Below are positions 1 to 8,289 of a DNA stretch of 64,000 nucleotides, piece after piece. The stretch comes from Kordiimonas aestuarii (GTDB lineage: Bacteria > Pseudomonadota > Alphaproteobacteria > Sphingomonadales > Kordiimonadaceae). The notes beneath the pieces were generated by a model, which worked only from the letters and a program-made list of their open reading frames with translations, was not told the DNA's origin and searched no databases. The position numbers and the translations under genes are program-made. The stretch spans positions 62,001 through 126,000 of the forward strand of contig NZ_JAOBPP010000021.1 of the NCBI RefSeq assembly GCF_025574465.1, read 5' to 3'. Position 1 is the first letter of the stretch. Every line of letters begins with the position of its first letter.

Positions 1-1
1 C

Positions 2-679
2 TATGGTTATGGCGGGTTCGAGATCGCCATTGCGCCAACCTATCTTTCCGGCAGCGGCAAGCTGTGGCTTGAGGAAGGCGGCGCCTATGTGCTGGCCAAC
101 ATCCGGGGCGGCGGCGAGTTTGGACCCAAGTGGCACCAGGCCGCACTCAAGGAAAACCGCCAACGCGCCTATGACGACTTTATTGCCGTGGGCGAAGACC
201 TGATCGAGACCGGCTTCACCACCCCGCGCCATCTGGGTATCCGGGGCGGCTCCAACGGCGGCTTGCTTATGGGGGTGATGACCACGCAGCGCCCGGACCT
301 TTGGAACGCGGTGATCTGTGCCGTACCGCTGCTTGACATGATGCGCTTCAACAAGCTTCTGGCTGGCGCAAGCTGGATGGGCGAATACGGCAACCCGGAT
401 GTGCCGGAAGAACGTGACTATATCCTCAAATATTCCCCGTACCAGAACCTGAACGCGGACAAGGACTATCCGGAAGTGTTCTTCTATACCTCCACCAAGG
501 ATGACCGCGTGCACCCCGGCCACGCCCGTAAAATGGCGGCGAAGATGCTCGGCATGGACAAGCCTGTCCTCTATTATGAGAACATCGAGGGCGGGCACTC
601 GGCGGCGGCCAACCTGAAGCAGCGCGCCTTCACCGACGCCCTTCAGGTGGTCTACGCACTCAAAAAACTGAAGGACTAG
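2..679 (+). CDS. Prolyl oligopeptidase family (S9A) serine peptidase, C-terminal part
   Basis: This is the C-terminal hydrolase domain of a prolyl oligopeptidase, cut by the left edge of the window; about 225 residues remain and the N-terminal beta-propeller is missing. The serine nucleophile lies in GIRGGSNGGL, the acid in TKDDRVHPGH and the histidine in EGGHSAAA, so the complete catalytic triad is present in canonical order. The run GGAYVLANIRGGGEFG just ahead of the triad is also typical of the family. Such enzymes cleave short peptides after proline and often have a signal peptide in this group, but the N-terminus is not visible. A strong terminator follows 22 bases downstream. Confidence 0.93.
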   Translation, partial: YGYGGFEIAIAPTYLSGSGKLWLEEGGAYVLANIRGGGEFGPKWHQAALKENRQRAYDDFIAVGEDLIETGFTTPRHLGIRGGSNGGLLMGVMTTQRPDLWNAVICAVPLLDMMRFNKLLAGASWMGEYGNPDVPEERDYILKYSPYQNLNADKDYPEVFFYTSTKDDRVHPGHARKMAAKMLGMDKPVLYYENIEGGHSAAANLKQRAFTDALQVVYALKKLKD

Positions 680-700
680 TTTCCAGACAACCAAGGTTAA

Positions 701-726
701 AAGGCGGGGCTTCCCCGCCTTTTTTC
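701..726 (+). terminator. Rho-independent terminator
   Basis: AGGCGGGG and CCCCGCCT form a perfect stem with a tiny loop, followed by a run of T. It sits 22 bases after the prolyl oligopeptidase stop codon and separates it from the next gene. Confidence 0.9.
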
Positions 727-829
727 ATGCAAGCTTTTCTATGTACCATTTCAATAAAATGTGATGTGCCAAAGCGGCAAACCCGCACTACCGTCGGCAG
801 CACATAAAAACGTTCGAGGAAATACGCCC

Positions 830-2233
830 ATGTTGAAATCTCTTTCCCTGCTTGCGCTTGCCGCAGGCCTAACCCTGCCCACGCCCATGGCGGTCCGTGC
901 CGATGAAAAAGTCCCCTTCTCCGACAAAGCCATGGAGATCCTGCGCACGGCGGTATCGCTACGCACAGCGGAAGGCCACGGCAAGGTGCCGGAGCTAGCG
1001 GCCTATCTGGCGGAAGAGTTCAGGAAAGGCGGTTTCCCGGAAGAGGATATCCACCTGCTGCCGGTGGGGGACACGGCTGCACTTGTGGTGCGCTACCGCG
1101 GTGACGGTTCTTCAGGCAAAAAGCCTGTATCGCTGTCGGCGCACATGGATGTGGTTGACGCCCTGCCAAAAGACTGGGAGCGCGACCCATTCACGCTGAT
1201 TGAGGAAGATGGTTATCTCTTTGGCCGCGGCGTGCTGGATAACAAGATGGGCATGACATCCCTGACCACCACCTTCCTGCGCCTGAAGGCCGAAGGCTAT
1301 GTGCCCACGCGTGATCTGATCATCGCCTTCTCGGGTGACGAGGAAACCGGCATGGTCTCAACCCGGGCGCTGGTGAACGATTATATCGAACTGACGGACA
1401 GCGAATTTGTGCTTAATGCGGATGCCGGCGGCGGCGCGCTGGCGGCCGATGGCTCGGTCATCAGCTATAATGTGCAGGCGGCGGAGAAAACCTATATCTC
1501 ATTTGACATGACCGTCACCAACCCCGGCGGCCACAGCTCCCGCCCGCGCGAAGATAACGCGATCTACGATCTCGCCACCGCGCTCAAAAAAATTCAGGCT
1601 TACAAATTCCCGGCCCGGTCAAGCGAACTGACAAGTGCCTTCTTCCGCGAAACGTCTGAGCTTGTGGACGGCGACCTCCAAAAAGCCATGGCGACTTTCG
1701 CCAAAAACCCCCAGGATGAATGGGCGGTCAAGACCTTGCGTTCGCACCCTGAATATGTGGGCACAACCGGCACAACCTGTGTTGCCACGATGCTGGATGC
1801 GGGCCACGCTGAAAACGCGTTGCCACAGTCCGCCACCGCCACCATCAACTGTCGTATTTTCCCCGGCGTTGGTGCGGATGCGACCCTTGCCAAGCTGAAG
1901 GAAGTGGTGGGCAACGACGCCATTACGTGGAAGCCGCTGAAGGAGCCGGTGGAAACCGCCGCCTCACCACTGAGGGATGATGTGATGGGGGTGGTCACCC
2001 GCGCGGTGCATGCACGCTTCCCAGATGCCAAGATCATCCCTTATATGGAATCCGGTGGCACCGACGGCATGCACTTCCGCTCCGCCGGGATTGAAAGCTA
2101 CGGTATCTCAGGCATTTTCCTCAAGGGCTCCGACATGTTTGCCCACGGGCTCAACGAACGCCTGCCGCTCAAAAGCTTCTATGGCGACCTTGAGCATTGG
2201 TACATGGTACTGAAGGATATTTCAGACGACTAA
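830..2233 (+). CDS. Secreted M20 family metallopeptidase
   Basis: A 467-residue zinc peptidase of the M20/ArgE/CPG2 family. The first 23 residues (MLKSLSLLALAAGLTLPTP onward) form a signal peptide ending near AVRA, so the enzyme should be periplasmic or exported. Metal ligands are visible in order: the His and Asp of SAHMDVVDA (about residue 105), the bridging Asp of GVLDNKMG (about 137), the catalytic/ligand pair in GDEETG (about 170), an Asp in LNADAGGG, and a C-terminal His in FAHGLNE. A dimerisation insert separates the two halves of the catalytic domain, starting near NPGGHSSRP. I chose the ATG at 830 because GAGGAA lies about 9 bases upstream and the signal peptide begins there; an earlier in-frame ATG would hide it. 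It lies among other secreted peptidases, which suggests peptide scavenging. Exact substrate is unknown. Confidence 0.92.
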   Translation: MLKSLSLLALAAGLTLPTPMAVRADEKVPFSDKAMEILRTAVSLRTAEGHGKVPELAAYLAEEFRKGGFPEEDIHLLPVGDTAALVVRYRGDGSSGKKPVSLSAHMDVVDALPKDWERDPFTLIEEDGYLFGRGVLDNKMGMTSLTTTFLRLKAEGYVPTRDLIIAFSGDEETGMVSTRALVNDYIELTDSEFVLNADAGGGALAADGSVISYNVQAAEKTYISFDMTVTNPGGHSSRPREDNAIYDLATALKKIQAYKFPARSSELTSAFFRETSELVDGDLQKAMATFAKNPQDEWAVKTLRSHPEYVGTTGTTCVATMLDAGHAENALPQSATATINCRIFPGVGADATLAKLKEVVGNDAITWKPLKEPVETAASPLRDDVMGVVTRAVHARFPDAKIIPYMESGGTDGMHFRSAGIESYGISGIFLKGSDMFAHGLNERLPLKSFYGDLEHWYMVLKDISDD

Positions 2234-2258
2234 ACCAAGCTGGCAAAGGCAACAAGAG

Positions 2259-2281
2259 GGCGGGGTTTCCCGCCTTTTTTT
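2259..2281. terminator. Terminator shared by convergent genes
   Basis: GGCGGG-GTTT-CCCGCC followed by seven T on the plus strand. It lies between the M20 peptidase and the convergent ung gene and overlaps the ung stop codon by two bases. The T run favours plus-strand use. Confidence 0.85.
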
Positions 2282-3005
2282 ATATCAAGCCCAGTTGGTC
2301 GTCCGGCGCCGCCACCGGGGCAAGCTGCCAATTGATTGGTGCTTTGCCCTGACTTTCCAGATACTCATTGGCCGTTGAAAACGGCTTTGAACCAAAAAAG
2401 CCGCGATAGGCGGAGAGGGGCGAAGGGTGCGGGCCTTCAAGCACCAGATGGCGGTCACGGTCAATGCCGGCGCCTTTTTTCTGTGCGTGACTGCCCCACA
2501 GGATGAAAACAAGCCCGTCATGATGACGGTTCAGTTCGTCAATGATGCGGTCGGTGAACTGCTCCCAGCCCTTTTTCTGATGCGACCCTGCCTTGTGTGC
2601 CTCCACACTCAACACCGCATTCAGCATCAGCACGCCCTGTTTGGCCCAACCTTCCAGGAAACCGTGACCCGGGTGCGTGACACCAAGATCATCTTCCAGT
2701 TCCTTGTATATGTTCTTCAGCGATCGCGGCACATCCACCCCGGGCTGGACAGAGAAACTGAGGCCATGCGCCTGCCCGTCGTCGTGGTAAGGGTCCTGCC
2801 CGATGATAACAACTTTCACCTCTTCCAGCGGCGTAAGATTCAAGGCGTGGAAAAAATTTCCACGGGGCGGGAAAATACGCTTTCCCGATTTTGTTTCATC
2901 TTCAAGGAAGGCAGCCAGCTTTTGCATATAGTTGGCGTCAAACTCGCTGGCGAGCACCTTGTACCAGCTATCATCCAGTGCTACGCCGTTCATTACATCT
3001 GCCAT
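2280..3005 (-). CDS. ung: Uracil-DNA glycosylase (family 1)
   Basis: This enzyme removes uracil from DNA to start base-excision repair. At 241 residues it fits the family size. The water-activating Asp is in GQDPYH; the DNA-intercalation loop is HPSPLSAYRG, both intact, together with the LMLNAVLSV and ILWGSHAQ segments of the core. I set the start at the ATG giving MADVMNGVAL; a reading frame continues 38 codons upstream but that stretch has no family similarity, and GGGAAGA lies just ahead of the chosen ATG. The C-terminal tail (APVAAPDDQLGLI) is slightly longer than usual. It is a single gene, convergent with the M20 peptidase and divergent from the sulfur operon. Confidence 0.96.
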   Translation of the reverse strand: MADVMNGVALDDSWYKVLASEFDANYMQKLAAFLEDETKSGKRIFPPRGNFFHALNLTPLEEVKVVIIGQDPYHDDGQAHGLSFSVQPGVDVPRSLKNIYKELEDDLGVTHPGHGFLEGWAKQGVLMLNAVLSVEAHKAGSHQKKGWEQFTDRIIDELNRHHDGLVFILWGSHAQKKGAGIDRDRHLVLEGPHPSPLSAYRGFFGSKPFSTANEYLESQGKAPINWQLAPVAAPDDQLGLI

Positions 3006-3437
3006 AATCGTCTTCCCAAAGCTTGCTCCCGCCTGTTTACACGGCAAACTGTGGCGCGAAAACCACTTTATCCCGGCGTGCCACGCAATTGTGATAATGG
3101 CGTTCCCGCACCACACCACCAGATAAGCCCAGCTAATCGGCGATACGTTTCAGGGCAGATGTTTCAACACCAGCGGAAACACATACAGCCAGTTCTACGA
3201 CACCCTATATCATGAGAATAGCGTGCCTATTTTCTCTATTAATTAGATTATTATTCCTTAATTTGCTGTTATATATTTTATATAGGGTAAAATTTTCTAC
3301 TACAGGGATTCAATTCTTCTCGTTTGTTCCTCTCGTCACCGCGCCTTATCTCAGGAAGCATCGAACAGTTTCATTTGCCTGTATGAGGACGTGGTCCTGA
3401 GGCACGAGGGCCAAGACCCCGCGAGGAGTTAAATATC
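3006..3437. other. Intergenic region between ung and cysG; AT-rich core
   Basis: This 432-base stretch separates the divergent ung and cysG genes. Positions 3216-3310 are strikingly AT-rich compared with the genes around it. A short open frame there (3212-3400) codes for a hydrophobic, low-complexity peptide with no family resemblance, and I do not call it a gene. The region probably holds both promoters; I see no clear consensus sites. Confidence 0.55.
3386..3430 (+). promoter_or_regulatory. Possible structured leader of the sulfur operon
   Basis: Just before cysG, AGGAC-GTG-GTCCT forms a perfect small hairpin (3386-3398). GGTC inside it could alternatively pair with GACC at 3415-3418, just ahead of the GAGGAG ribosome-binding site. 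The two pairings exclude each other. I do not recognise a SAM-II, SAH or other known riboswitch consensus, so this is only a candidate. Confidence 0.3.
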
Positions 3438-4856
3438 ATGAGCAGCATTCCGGTTTTCCTGACCGCTGAAAAACACCACATCCTGATCGTGGGTGCTACG
3501 GCAGCTGCGATGGCAAAGGTTGGGCTGTTCATGCCAACAGGCGCACGCATCAGCGTCACGGGTAGCGGCGCGCAGGCCGCGCTCAGGGACGCCGGCCTGC
3601 TACCGGAAGACACCGGCGCCAAGAATATCGTGGTGCATGACCGCGCCTTCACCGAAGATGACCTCACCGGCAAGACCCTTGTTTACATCGCGCTTGAAGA
3701 TGACCTCGCGGAAGAACGGGTACTGCGCCTTGCGAACGCTCGCAAACTGCCGGTCAACGTTGTCGACAAACCAGCAAAATCAAATTTCACGACGCCTGCA
3801 CAGTTTGCGCGCGGGCCCCTGCAAGTAGCCTTTTCCTCGGGCGGCATGGCACCGGTTTTTGTACGCCGCCTTCGTAGCAGCCTTGAGAGACTTCTGCCCC
3901 CTTCTCTTGGCGTGCTTGCCTCTGCGGCGGGGTCCGTCCGGTCTCACGTCAAAACCCTTATTCCAGACGGGACCCGTCGCAGGCTTTTTTGGGATAGACT
4001 TTATGATAACGCCGGTTCTTACGCCGACCTTGGCCAAGATGAAGTTGAGCGCCTGATTGTGGATGCCGCGCGCAATCACCGCGTGGGTGCCACAAGCGGG
4101 CAGGTCCAGCTTGTGGGCGCTGGCCCCGGCGATCCGGACCTCCTGACCATCAAGGCGCACCGCGCACTGCAACAGGCCGACCTGATTGTTTATGACCGGC
4201 TGGTGAGCCGTGATGTGCTGGCGCTGGCGCGCCGCGACGCGGAACTAGTGTTTGTCGGCAAGCGGGAAGGCGACCACGGCATCGGCCAGGATGGCATCAA
4301 CAAGCTGATCGTGGATGAGGCGCTGAAGGGCCGCCGCGTGGTACGGCTCAAGGGCGGTGACCCGCTGCTGTTCGCCCGTGCAGGGGAAGAACTTGCAGCG
4401 CTCAGGCAGCATGACATTCATGTGGAGGTGGTGCCCGGCATCAGTGCCTTTCAAGGCATCGCTGCCACCACCCAGATCCCGCTGACAGACCGTGAATATT
4501 CAAGCTCTATCACGCTTGTCACCGGCCACCTCAAGGACGGGGCCTACAAGGACTGGGCGCGTCTTGCGGGAGACGGTCAGACGCTGGCGGTTTACATGGG
4601 CGTGCGCGGCGCGGGCAAGATCTCCGCAGGCCTCACCGGCGAGGGCGTGAAGCCTTCCACGCCGGTGGCAGTGGTTGAAAACGGCACCCGCGCCAACGAA
4701 CGCCGCTTCTACGGCACACTTGCCGGCCTTGAAGAGCTGGTACAGCGCAACGCGGTGAAAAGCCCCGCGCTTCTCCTCATCGGTGACGTGGTCAATAACG
4801 CGCGTGAGCTGGCGCAGACAGAATTTGAAGCTGAGCGCCAGCGCGCGACAGCCTGA
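3438..4856 (+). CDS. cysG: Siroheme synthase (multifunctional CysG)
   Basis: A 472-residue fusion that makes siroheme, the cofactor of the sulfite reductase encoded downstream. The N-terminal half (about 1-210) is the precorrin-2 dehydrogenase/sirohydrochlorin ferrochelatase module; the Asp of VNVVD expected to be catalytic and the SSGGMAPV segment are kept. The C-terminal half (about 220-465) is uroporphyrinogen-III C-methyltransferase, with VGAGPGDPDLLTIKA, VYDRLVS, RLKGGDP and VVPGISA all present. The usual GGG nucleotide loop of the N-terminal Rossmann fold reads VGATAAAMAK here, which could weaken NAD binding. GAGGAG precedes the ATG. It is the first gene of the cysG-DUF2849-cysI-DUF934-cysH operon, 19 bases before the next gene. 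Confidence 0.93.
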   Translation: MSSIPVFLTAEKHHILIVGATAAAMAKVGLFMPTGARISVTGSGAQAALRDAGLLPEDTGAKNIVVHDRAFTEDDLTGKTLVYIALEDDLAEERVLRLANARKLPVNVVDKPAKSNFTTPAQFARGPLQVAFSSGGMAPVFVRRLRSSLERLLPPSLGVLASAAGSVRSHVKTLIPDGTRRRLFWDRLYDNAGSYADLGQDEVERLIVDAARNHRVGATSGQVQLVGAGPGDPDLLTIKAHRALQQADLIVYDRLVSRDVLALARRDAELVFVGKREGDHGIGQDGINKLIVDEALKGRRVVRLKGGDPLLFARAGEELAALRQHDIHVEVVPGISAFQGIAATTQIPLTDREYSSSITLVTGHLKDGAYKDWARLAGDGQTLAVYMGVRGAGKISAGLTGEGVKPSTPVAVVENGTRANERRFYGTLAGLEELVQRNAVKSPALLLIGDVVNNARELAQTEFEAERQRATA

Positions 4857-4875
4857 GTTTAAGGAGTACCGAGAT

Positions 4876-5199
4876 ATGGCTAAAAAAATTACCGGGCCAC
4901 AGATGATTGTAGCCAACCGCCTGCTGGACGGGCGCGTGGTGTTCATGCGCGCGGATGGCAGTTGGTCCACAGTCGCCGGTGATGCGGGCACCGCTGAAGA
5001 CGAAGGGGGTGTCGCAGCCCTTGAAACACTGGCGCAGAAATCGGCACATGCCAACGAGGTGCTGAGTATTGAGGTAATTGAAGCCACAATTCGCGACGGC
5101 AAGCCGTTCCCAGCCCACATGAAATTCGCCATGCAGGCCACAGGCCCCAGCGTGCGCACCGACCTTGGCTATCAGGTTTCCCCGAACTGGGAACGATAA
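4876..5199 (+). CDS. DUF2849 domain protein of the sulfite-reduction operon
   Basis: A 107-residue soluble protein matching DUF2849 by its start (MAKKITGPQMIVANRLLDG) and by its position between cysG and cysI. In alphaproteobacteria such genes are regularly found in this slot, so a helper role in sulfite reduction is likely, but the biochemical function is not established. AAGGAGT lies 9 bases before the chosen ATG; in-frame codons further upstream lie inside cysG. No signal peptide, membrane segment or cysteine motif is visible. It is surely co-transcribed with its neighbours. Confidence 0.82.
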   Translation: MAKKITGPQMIVANRLLDGRVVFMRADGSWSTVAGDAGTAEDEGGVAALETLAQKSAHANEVLSIEVIEATIRDGKPFPAHMKFAMQATGPSVRTDLGYQVSPNWER

Positions 5200-5243
5200 G
5201 AAACACGACCAGAAGGCATCCAGACCCAAAAGGTATCCAGACC

Positions 5244-6899
5244 ATGTACGCTTACGACAAATATGATCACGCGATCACCAACGCCCGTGTTGCGGAATTC
5301 CGCGATCAGGTGGAACGCCGCGTGAAAGGCGAACTGACGGAAGAGGAATTCCGCCCGCTTCGCCTGATGAACGGCCTTTATCTGCAATTGCATGCCTATA
5401 TGCTGCGGGTGGCCATCCCGTATGGCACCCTGTCGGCAAACCAGATGCGCCGCCTTGCACATATTGCGCGCAAGTATGACAAGGGTTATGGCCATTTCAC
5501 CACACGGCAGAACATCCAGTATAACTGGCCGAAACTGAGTGAAACACCGGACATACTGCAGGAACTGGCCGAAGTTGAGATGCACGCCATCCAGACCTCC
5601 GGCAACTGCATCCGCAATACGACGACGGACCAGTTTGCCGGTGCCACAGCGGACGAAGTAGCCGACCCACGCCCCTATGCGGAGCTGATCCGTCAGTGGT
5701 CGACCTTCCATCCGGAGTTCTCCTTCCTGCCGCGTAAATTCAAGATCGCCATCACCGGTGCCGCGCTCGACCGCGCTGCGGTGAAGTGGCACGATATCGG
5801 CCTTATTTTGAAGAAAAACGATGCGGGCGAGATCGGCTTTGAAGTTCTGGTCGGCGGCGGCATGGGCCGCACGCCCGTGATTGGTAAAACCATCAATGAG
5901 TTTGTACACGAACGCGACCTGCTCAGTTATCTTGAGGCCATCCTGCGCGTCTATAATGAGCAGGGACGACGTGACAATAAATACAAGGCGCGCATCAAGA
6001 TTTTGGCGGAAGATCTGGGCGCTGAGGAATACGCCCGCCAAACCAATGAGGAATGGGCCCGCATCAAAGACCAGCCGCTGGATGTGCCTGCAGAAGAAGC
6101 CGCGCGCATCAAAAGCTTTTTCCGTGCACCGCCACTGCCTGTGCTGCCAGACGATGTGCCCGCCGTTGACGAGCTGGAAAAAAAGAACTTCCTTTTTAAA
6201 GCCTGGGTCAAAAACAACACCAATCCGCACAAGGTGCCGGGTCATGTGAACCTGACCATCAGCCTCAAGCCACACGGCGGCATTCCCGGTGATGCGACGG
6301 CGGAGCAGATGGACCTTGTGGCAGCCCTCGCTGACGAATACAGCCAGTCTGAAATTCGGGTCAGCCATGAGCAGAACCTCATTCTGCCGCATGTGGCGAA
6401 AAAAGACCTGCCCGCCATTTGGGCCGACCTTGACGAAGTGGGCCTTGGCACTGCCAACGTCGGGCTTCTGACCGATATCATCGCCTGTCCGGGACTTGAT
6501 TATTGCTCGCTCGCCAACGCGCGCTCGATCCCGCTCGCGCAGGCAATCACGGAACGCTTTGACGACATCAAGCGCCTGCAGGATATCGGACCGCTGAAGA
6601 TAAAAATCTCCGGCTGTATCAACTCGTGCGGTCACCACCACGCGGGCCATATCGGCATCCTCGGCGTCGACCGCAAGGGCGAAGAAAACTACCAGCTGCT
6701 GCTGGGCGGCTCCGGCGCGGAAGACGCGTCCAAGGCCGCCATTCTCGGCCCAGGTTTTGACGAACACGGCATCATCGATGCCGTGGAAAAAGTTGTCGCG
6801 GTTTACCTTGGCGAACGGGAAGACGGAGAAGAATTTCTTGCCGCCTACCGCCGCCTCGGCCCCGCAGTATTCAAGGAGGCGGTTTATGGCGCTCGTTAA
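5244..6899 (+). CDS. cysI: Assimilatory sulfite reductase hemoprotein (nitrite/sulfite reductase family)
   Basis: A 551-residue siroheme and [4Fe-4S] enzyme that reduces sulfite to sulfide with six electrons. The ferredoxin-like half domains and two siroheme-fold repeats are visible; the arginine-rich active-site stretch FTTRQNIQYNWP lies near residue 90 and IRVSHEQNLIL is its counterpart in the second repeat. The cluster/siroheme cysteines are C415 and C421 (CPGLDYC) and C458 and C462 (CINSC). No separate flavoprotein subunit (CysJ) is encoded here, so ferredoxin or another donor is likely. The gene lies 44 bases after the DUF2849 gene and its end overlaps the DUF934 gene by 14 bases, implying translational coupling. 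Confidence 0.94.
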   Translation: MYAYDKYDHAITNARVAEFRDQVERRVKGELTEEEFRPLRLMNGLYLQLHAYMLRVAIPYGTLSANQMRRLAHIARKYDKGYGHFTTRQNIQYNWPKLSETPDILQELAEVEMHAIQTSGNCIRNTTTDQFAGATADEVADPRPYAELIRQWSTFHPEFSFLPRKFKIAITGAALDRAAVKWHDIGLILKKNDAGEIGFEVLVGGGMGRTPVIGKTINEFVHERDLLSYLEAILRVYNEQGRRDNKYKARIKILAEDLGAEEYARQTNEEWARIKDQPLDVPAEEAARIKSFFRAPPLPVLPDDVPAVDELEKKNFLFKAWVKNNTNPHKVPGHVNLTISLKPHGGIPGDATAEQMDLVAALADEYSQSEIRVSHEQNLILPHVAKKDLPAIWADLDEVGLGTANVGLLTDIIACPGLDYCSLANARSIPLAQAITERFDDIKRLQDIGPLKIKISGCINSCGHHHAGHIGILGVDRKGEENYQLLLGGSGAEDASKAAILGPGFDEHGIIDAVEKVVAVYLGEREDGEEFLAAYRRLGPAVFKEAVYGAR

Positions 6900-7419
6900 T
6901 CTTACAGGCGTCACACCCGGCACATGGGACGTGATCGACACAGACAGCGCCCCCAGGGAAGGGGCGGCGGTCGCCGTACCGCTCGCGCGTTTGGCGGACG
7001 AGGATGAAACCTTTTTCAAGGCTGTGGGCAGCGTTGGGGCAATTGTACCCACGGACGCAGCCTACACTGACCTCGCGCCGCTGGCGAACAAGCTTGCCTT
7101 TGTCGTGATCGACTTCCCCGCTTTTGGCGACGGGCGCGGTTTCTCTCTTGCCGTGCGCCTGCGCAAGGACCTTGGTTTCAAGGGTGAAATCCGCGCGACC
7201 GGCCCGGTGATCCCGGACCAGGCTTTATTCCTCAAGCGGGCGGGATTTGACACCATCGACGTCGCGGACGACCGCGAAGCGGCCTTTAAAGCAGCGCTGG
7301 AGCGCTTCGGCGCCTTTTACCAGACCGACTTTGTCGGCCAGTTGTCCGTTGCACACCTGCGGCACAGTAAAACCGACAGTTCGGACAAAGACGCAGATGG
7401 GGAACGTAAAGCATCATGA
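6886..7419 (+). CDS. DUF934 family protein of sulfur assimilation
   Basis: A 177-residue protein of the DUF934 family, nearly always linked to cysI/cysH in proteobacteria and often annotated as a sulfite-reduction-associated oxidoreductase. The segment DFPAFGDGRGFSLAVRLRK is the family signature. The start at 6886 follows an AAGGAGG site inside the end of cysI, overlapping that gene by 14 bases; its own stop overlaps the cysH start by 4 bases (ATGA). The tight coupling suggests stoichiometric synthesis. No catalytic cysteine or cofactor motif is evident, so its real role is inferred from context. Confidence 0.86.
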   Translation: MALVNLTGVTPGTWDVIDTDSAPREGAAVAVPLARLADEDETFFKAVGSVGAIVPTDAAYTDLAPLANKLAFVVIDFPAFGDGRGFSLAVRLRKDLGFKGEIRATGPVIPDQALFLKRAGFDTIDVADDREAAFKAALERFGAFYQTDFVGQLSVAHLRHSKTDSSDKDADGERKAS

Positions 7420-8168
7420 CCGCAATGCCCGCCCTGAAGACTGCCGATTATTTTGATCCGCTCCATGCCGTGGATTATCTCGACGCGCGCTACGCACAAG
7501 TTGCGCCCGAGGAGGTGATCGACGGCGCGCTCAAATATTTCGGCCGCCGCTTTGCGCTGGTGTCGTCTTTCGGGTCGGAATCCGCGGTTCTGCTGCACAT
7601 CGCCTCGCAGGTTTCCAAGGACATCCCGGTGCTGTTTCTGGACACCGGTAAACTGTTTGGCGAGACCAAACGCTACCGCGACCAATTGATCGAACTGCTG
7701 GGCCTGACCGATGTGCGCTCGATCTCGCCCGACACGAACGACCTACAGGCGCAGGACCCGAAAGGTGCCCTATGGGCCACAGATACCAATAAATGCTGCT
7801 TCATCCGCAAGGTTGCACCCATGGCGCGCGTGCTGGAAGGTTTTGAGGGCTGGGGGTCGGGGCGCAAGCGCTATCAGGGCGGTGTGCGTAGCCTGCTGCC
7901 GCACTTCGAGGCGTCGGACGGCCGCGTGAAAGTGAACCCACTCGCCTTCTGGAGCAAGGAAGACGTGCTTGACTACAAGGAACGCGTGAACCTGCCGGAT
8001 CACCCGCTGGTAGCCGAAGGTTTTGCGTCCATCGGCTGCATGCCATGCACAGACCGGGTGATGGAAGGTGAGAGCGAACGGGCGGGCCGCTGGCGTGGAC
8101 AAGCCAAAACAGAATGCGGCATCCACCTGAGCCTCGGGGAGAACCGTCGCATTCTTTCCAAATCTTAG
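7416..8168 (+). CDS. cysH: Assimilatory APS reductase, [4Fe-4S] type (CysH family)
   Basis: A 250-residue thioredoxin-dependent reductase that forms sulfite from activated sulfate. The substrate loop SSFGSES and the LDTGKLFGET stretch are canonical. The pair C127-C128 together with C208-x2-C211 gives the CC...CxxC ligand set of the iron-sulfur enzymes, which use APS rather than PAPS. The redox-active cysteine is C234 in TECGIHL. This implies that no APS kinase step is needed for assimilation. It is the last operon gene, overlapping the DUF934 gene by 4 bases. Sulfate adenylyltransferase is not in this window. Confidence 0.93.
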   Translation: MTAMPALKTADYFDPLHAVDYLDARYAQVAPEEVIDGALKYFGRRFALVSSFGSESAVLLHIASQVSKDIPVLFLDTGKLFGETKRYRDQLIELLGLTDVRSISPDTNDLQAQDPKGALWATDTNKCCFIRKVAPMARVLEGFEGWGSGRKRYQGGVRSLLPHFEASDGRVKVNPLAFWSKEDVLDYKERVNLPDHPLVAEGFASIGCMPCTDRVMEGESERAGRWRGQAKTECGIHLSLGENRRILSKS

Positions 8169-8180
8169 ATCACACGAGCA

Positions 8181-8205
8181 TGATGGGGCTTGTGGGTGCC
8201 CATCA
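8181..8205 (+). terminator. Terminator-like hairpin after cysH
   Basis: TGATGGG and CCCATCA form a perfect 7-base stem 13 bases past the cysH stop. The T run behind it is short, so termination strength is uncertain. Confidence 0.45.
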
Positions 8206-8289
8206 CATTTCCCATTTAAGATTTTCTTGGCTGACGGCTCACAAGTGCCTATGATCAGCGTGATAAGTTTTTCTAACGCAGGATAGTTT

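Noticed and set aside
3212..3400. Short hydrophobic open frame in the cysG upstream region
   Set aside because: AT-rich promoter-like DNA, low-complexity peptide and no ribosome-binding site; it may only be control DNA.
5172..7052. 626-codon open frame antisense to cysI
   Set aside because: It lies wholly on the strand opposite a clear siroheme enzyme. GC-rich codons leave long antisense frames; the peptide has no family pattern.
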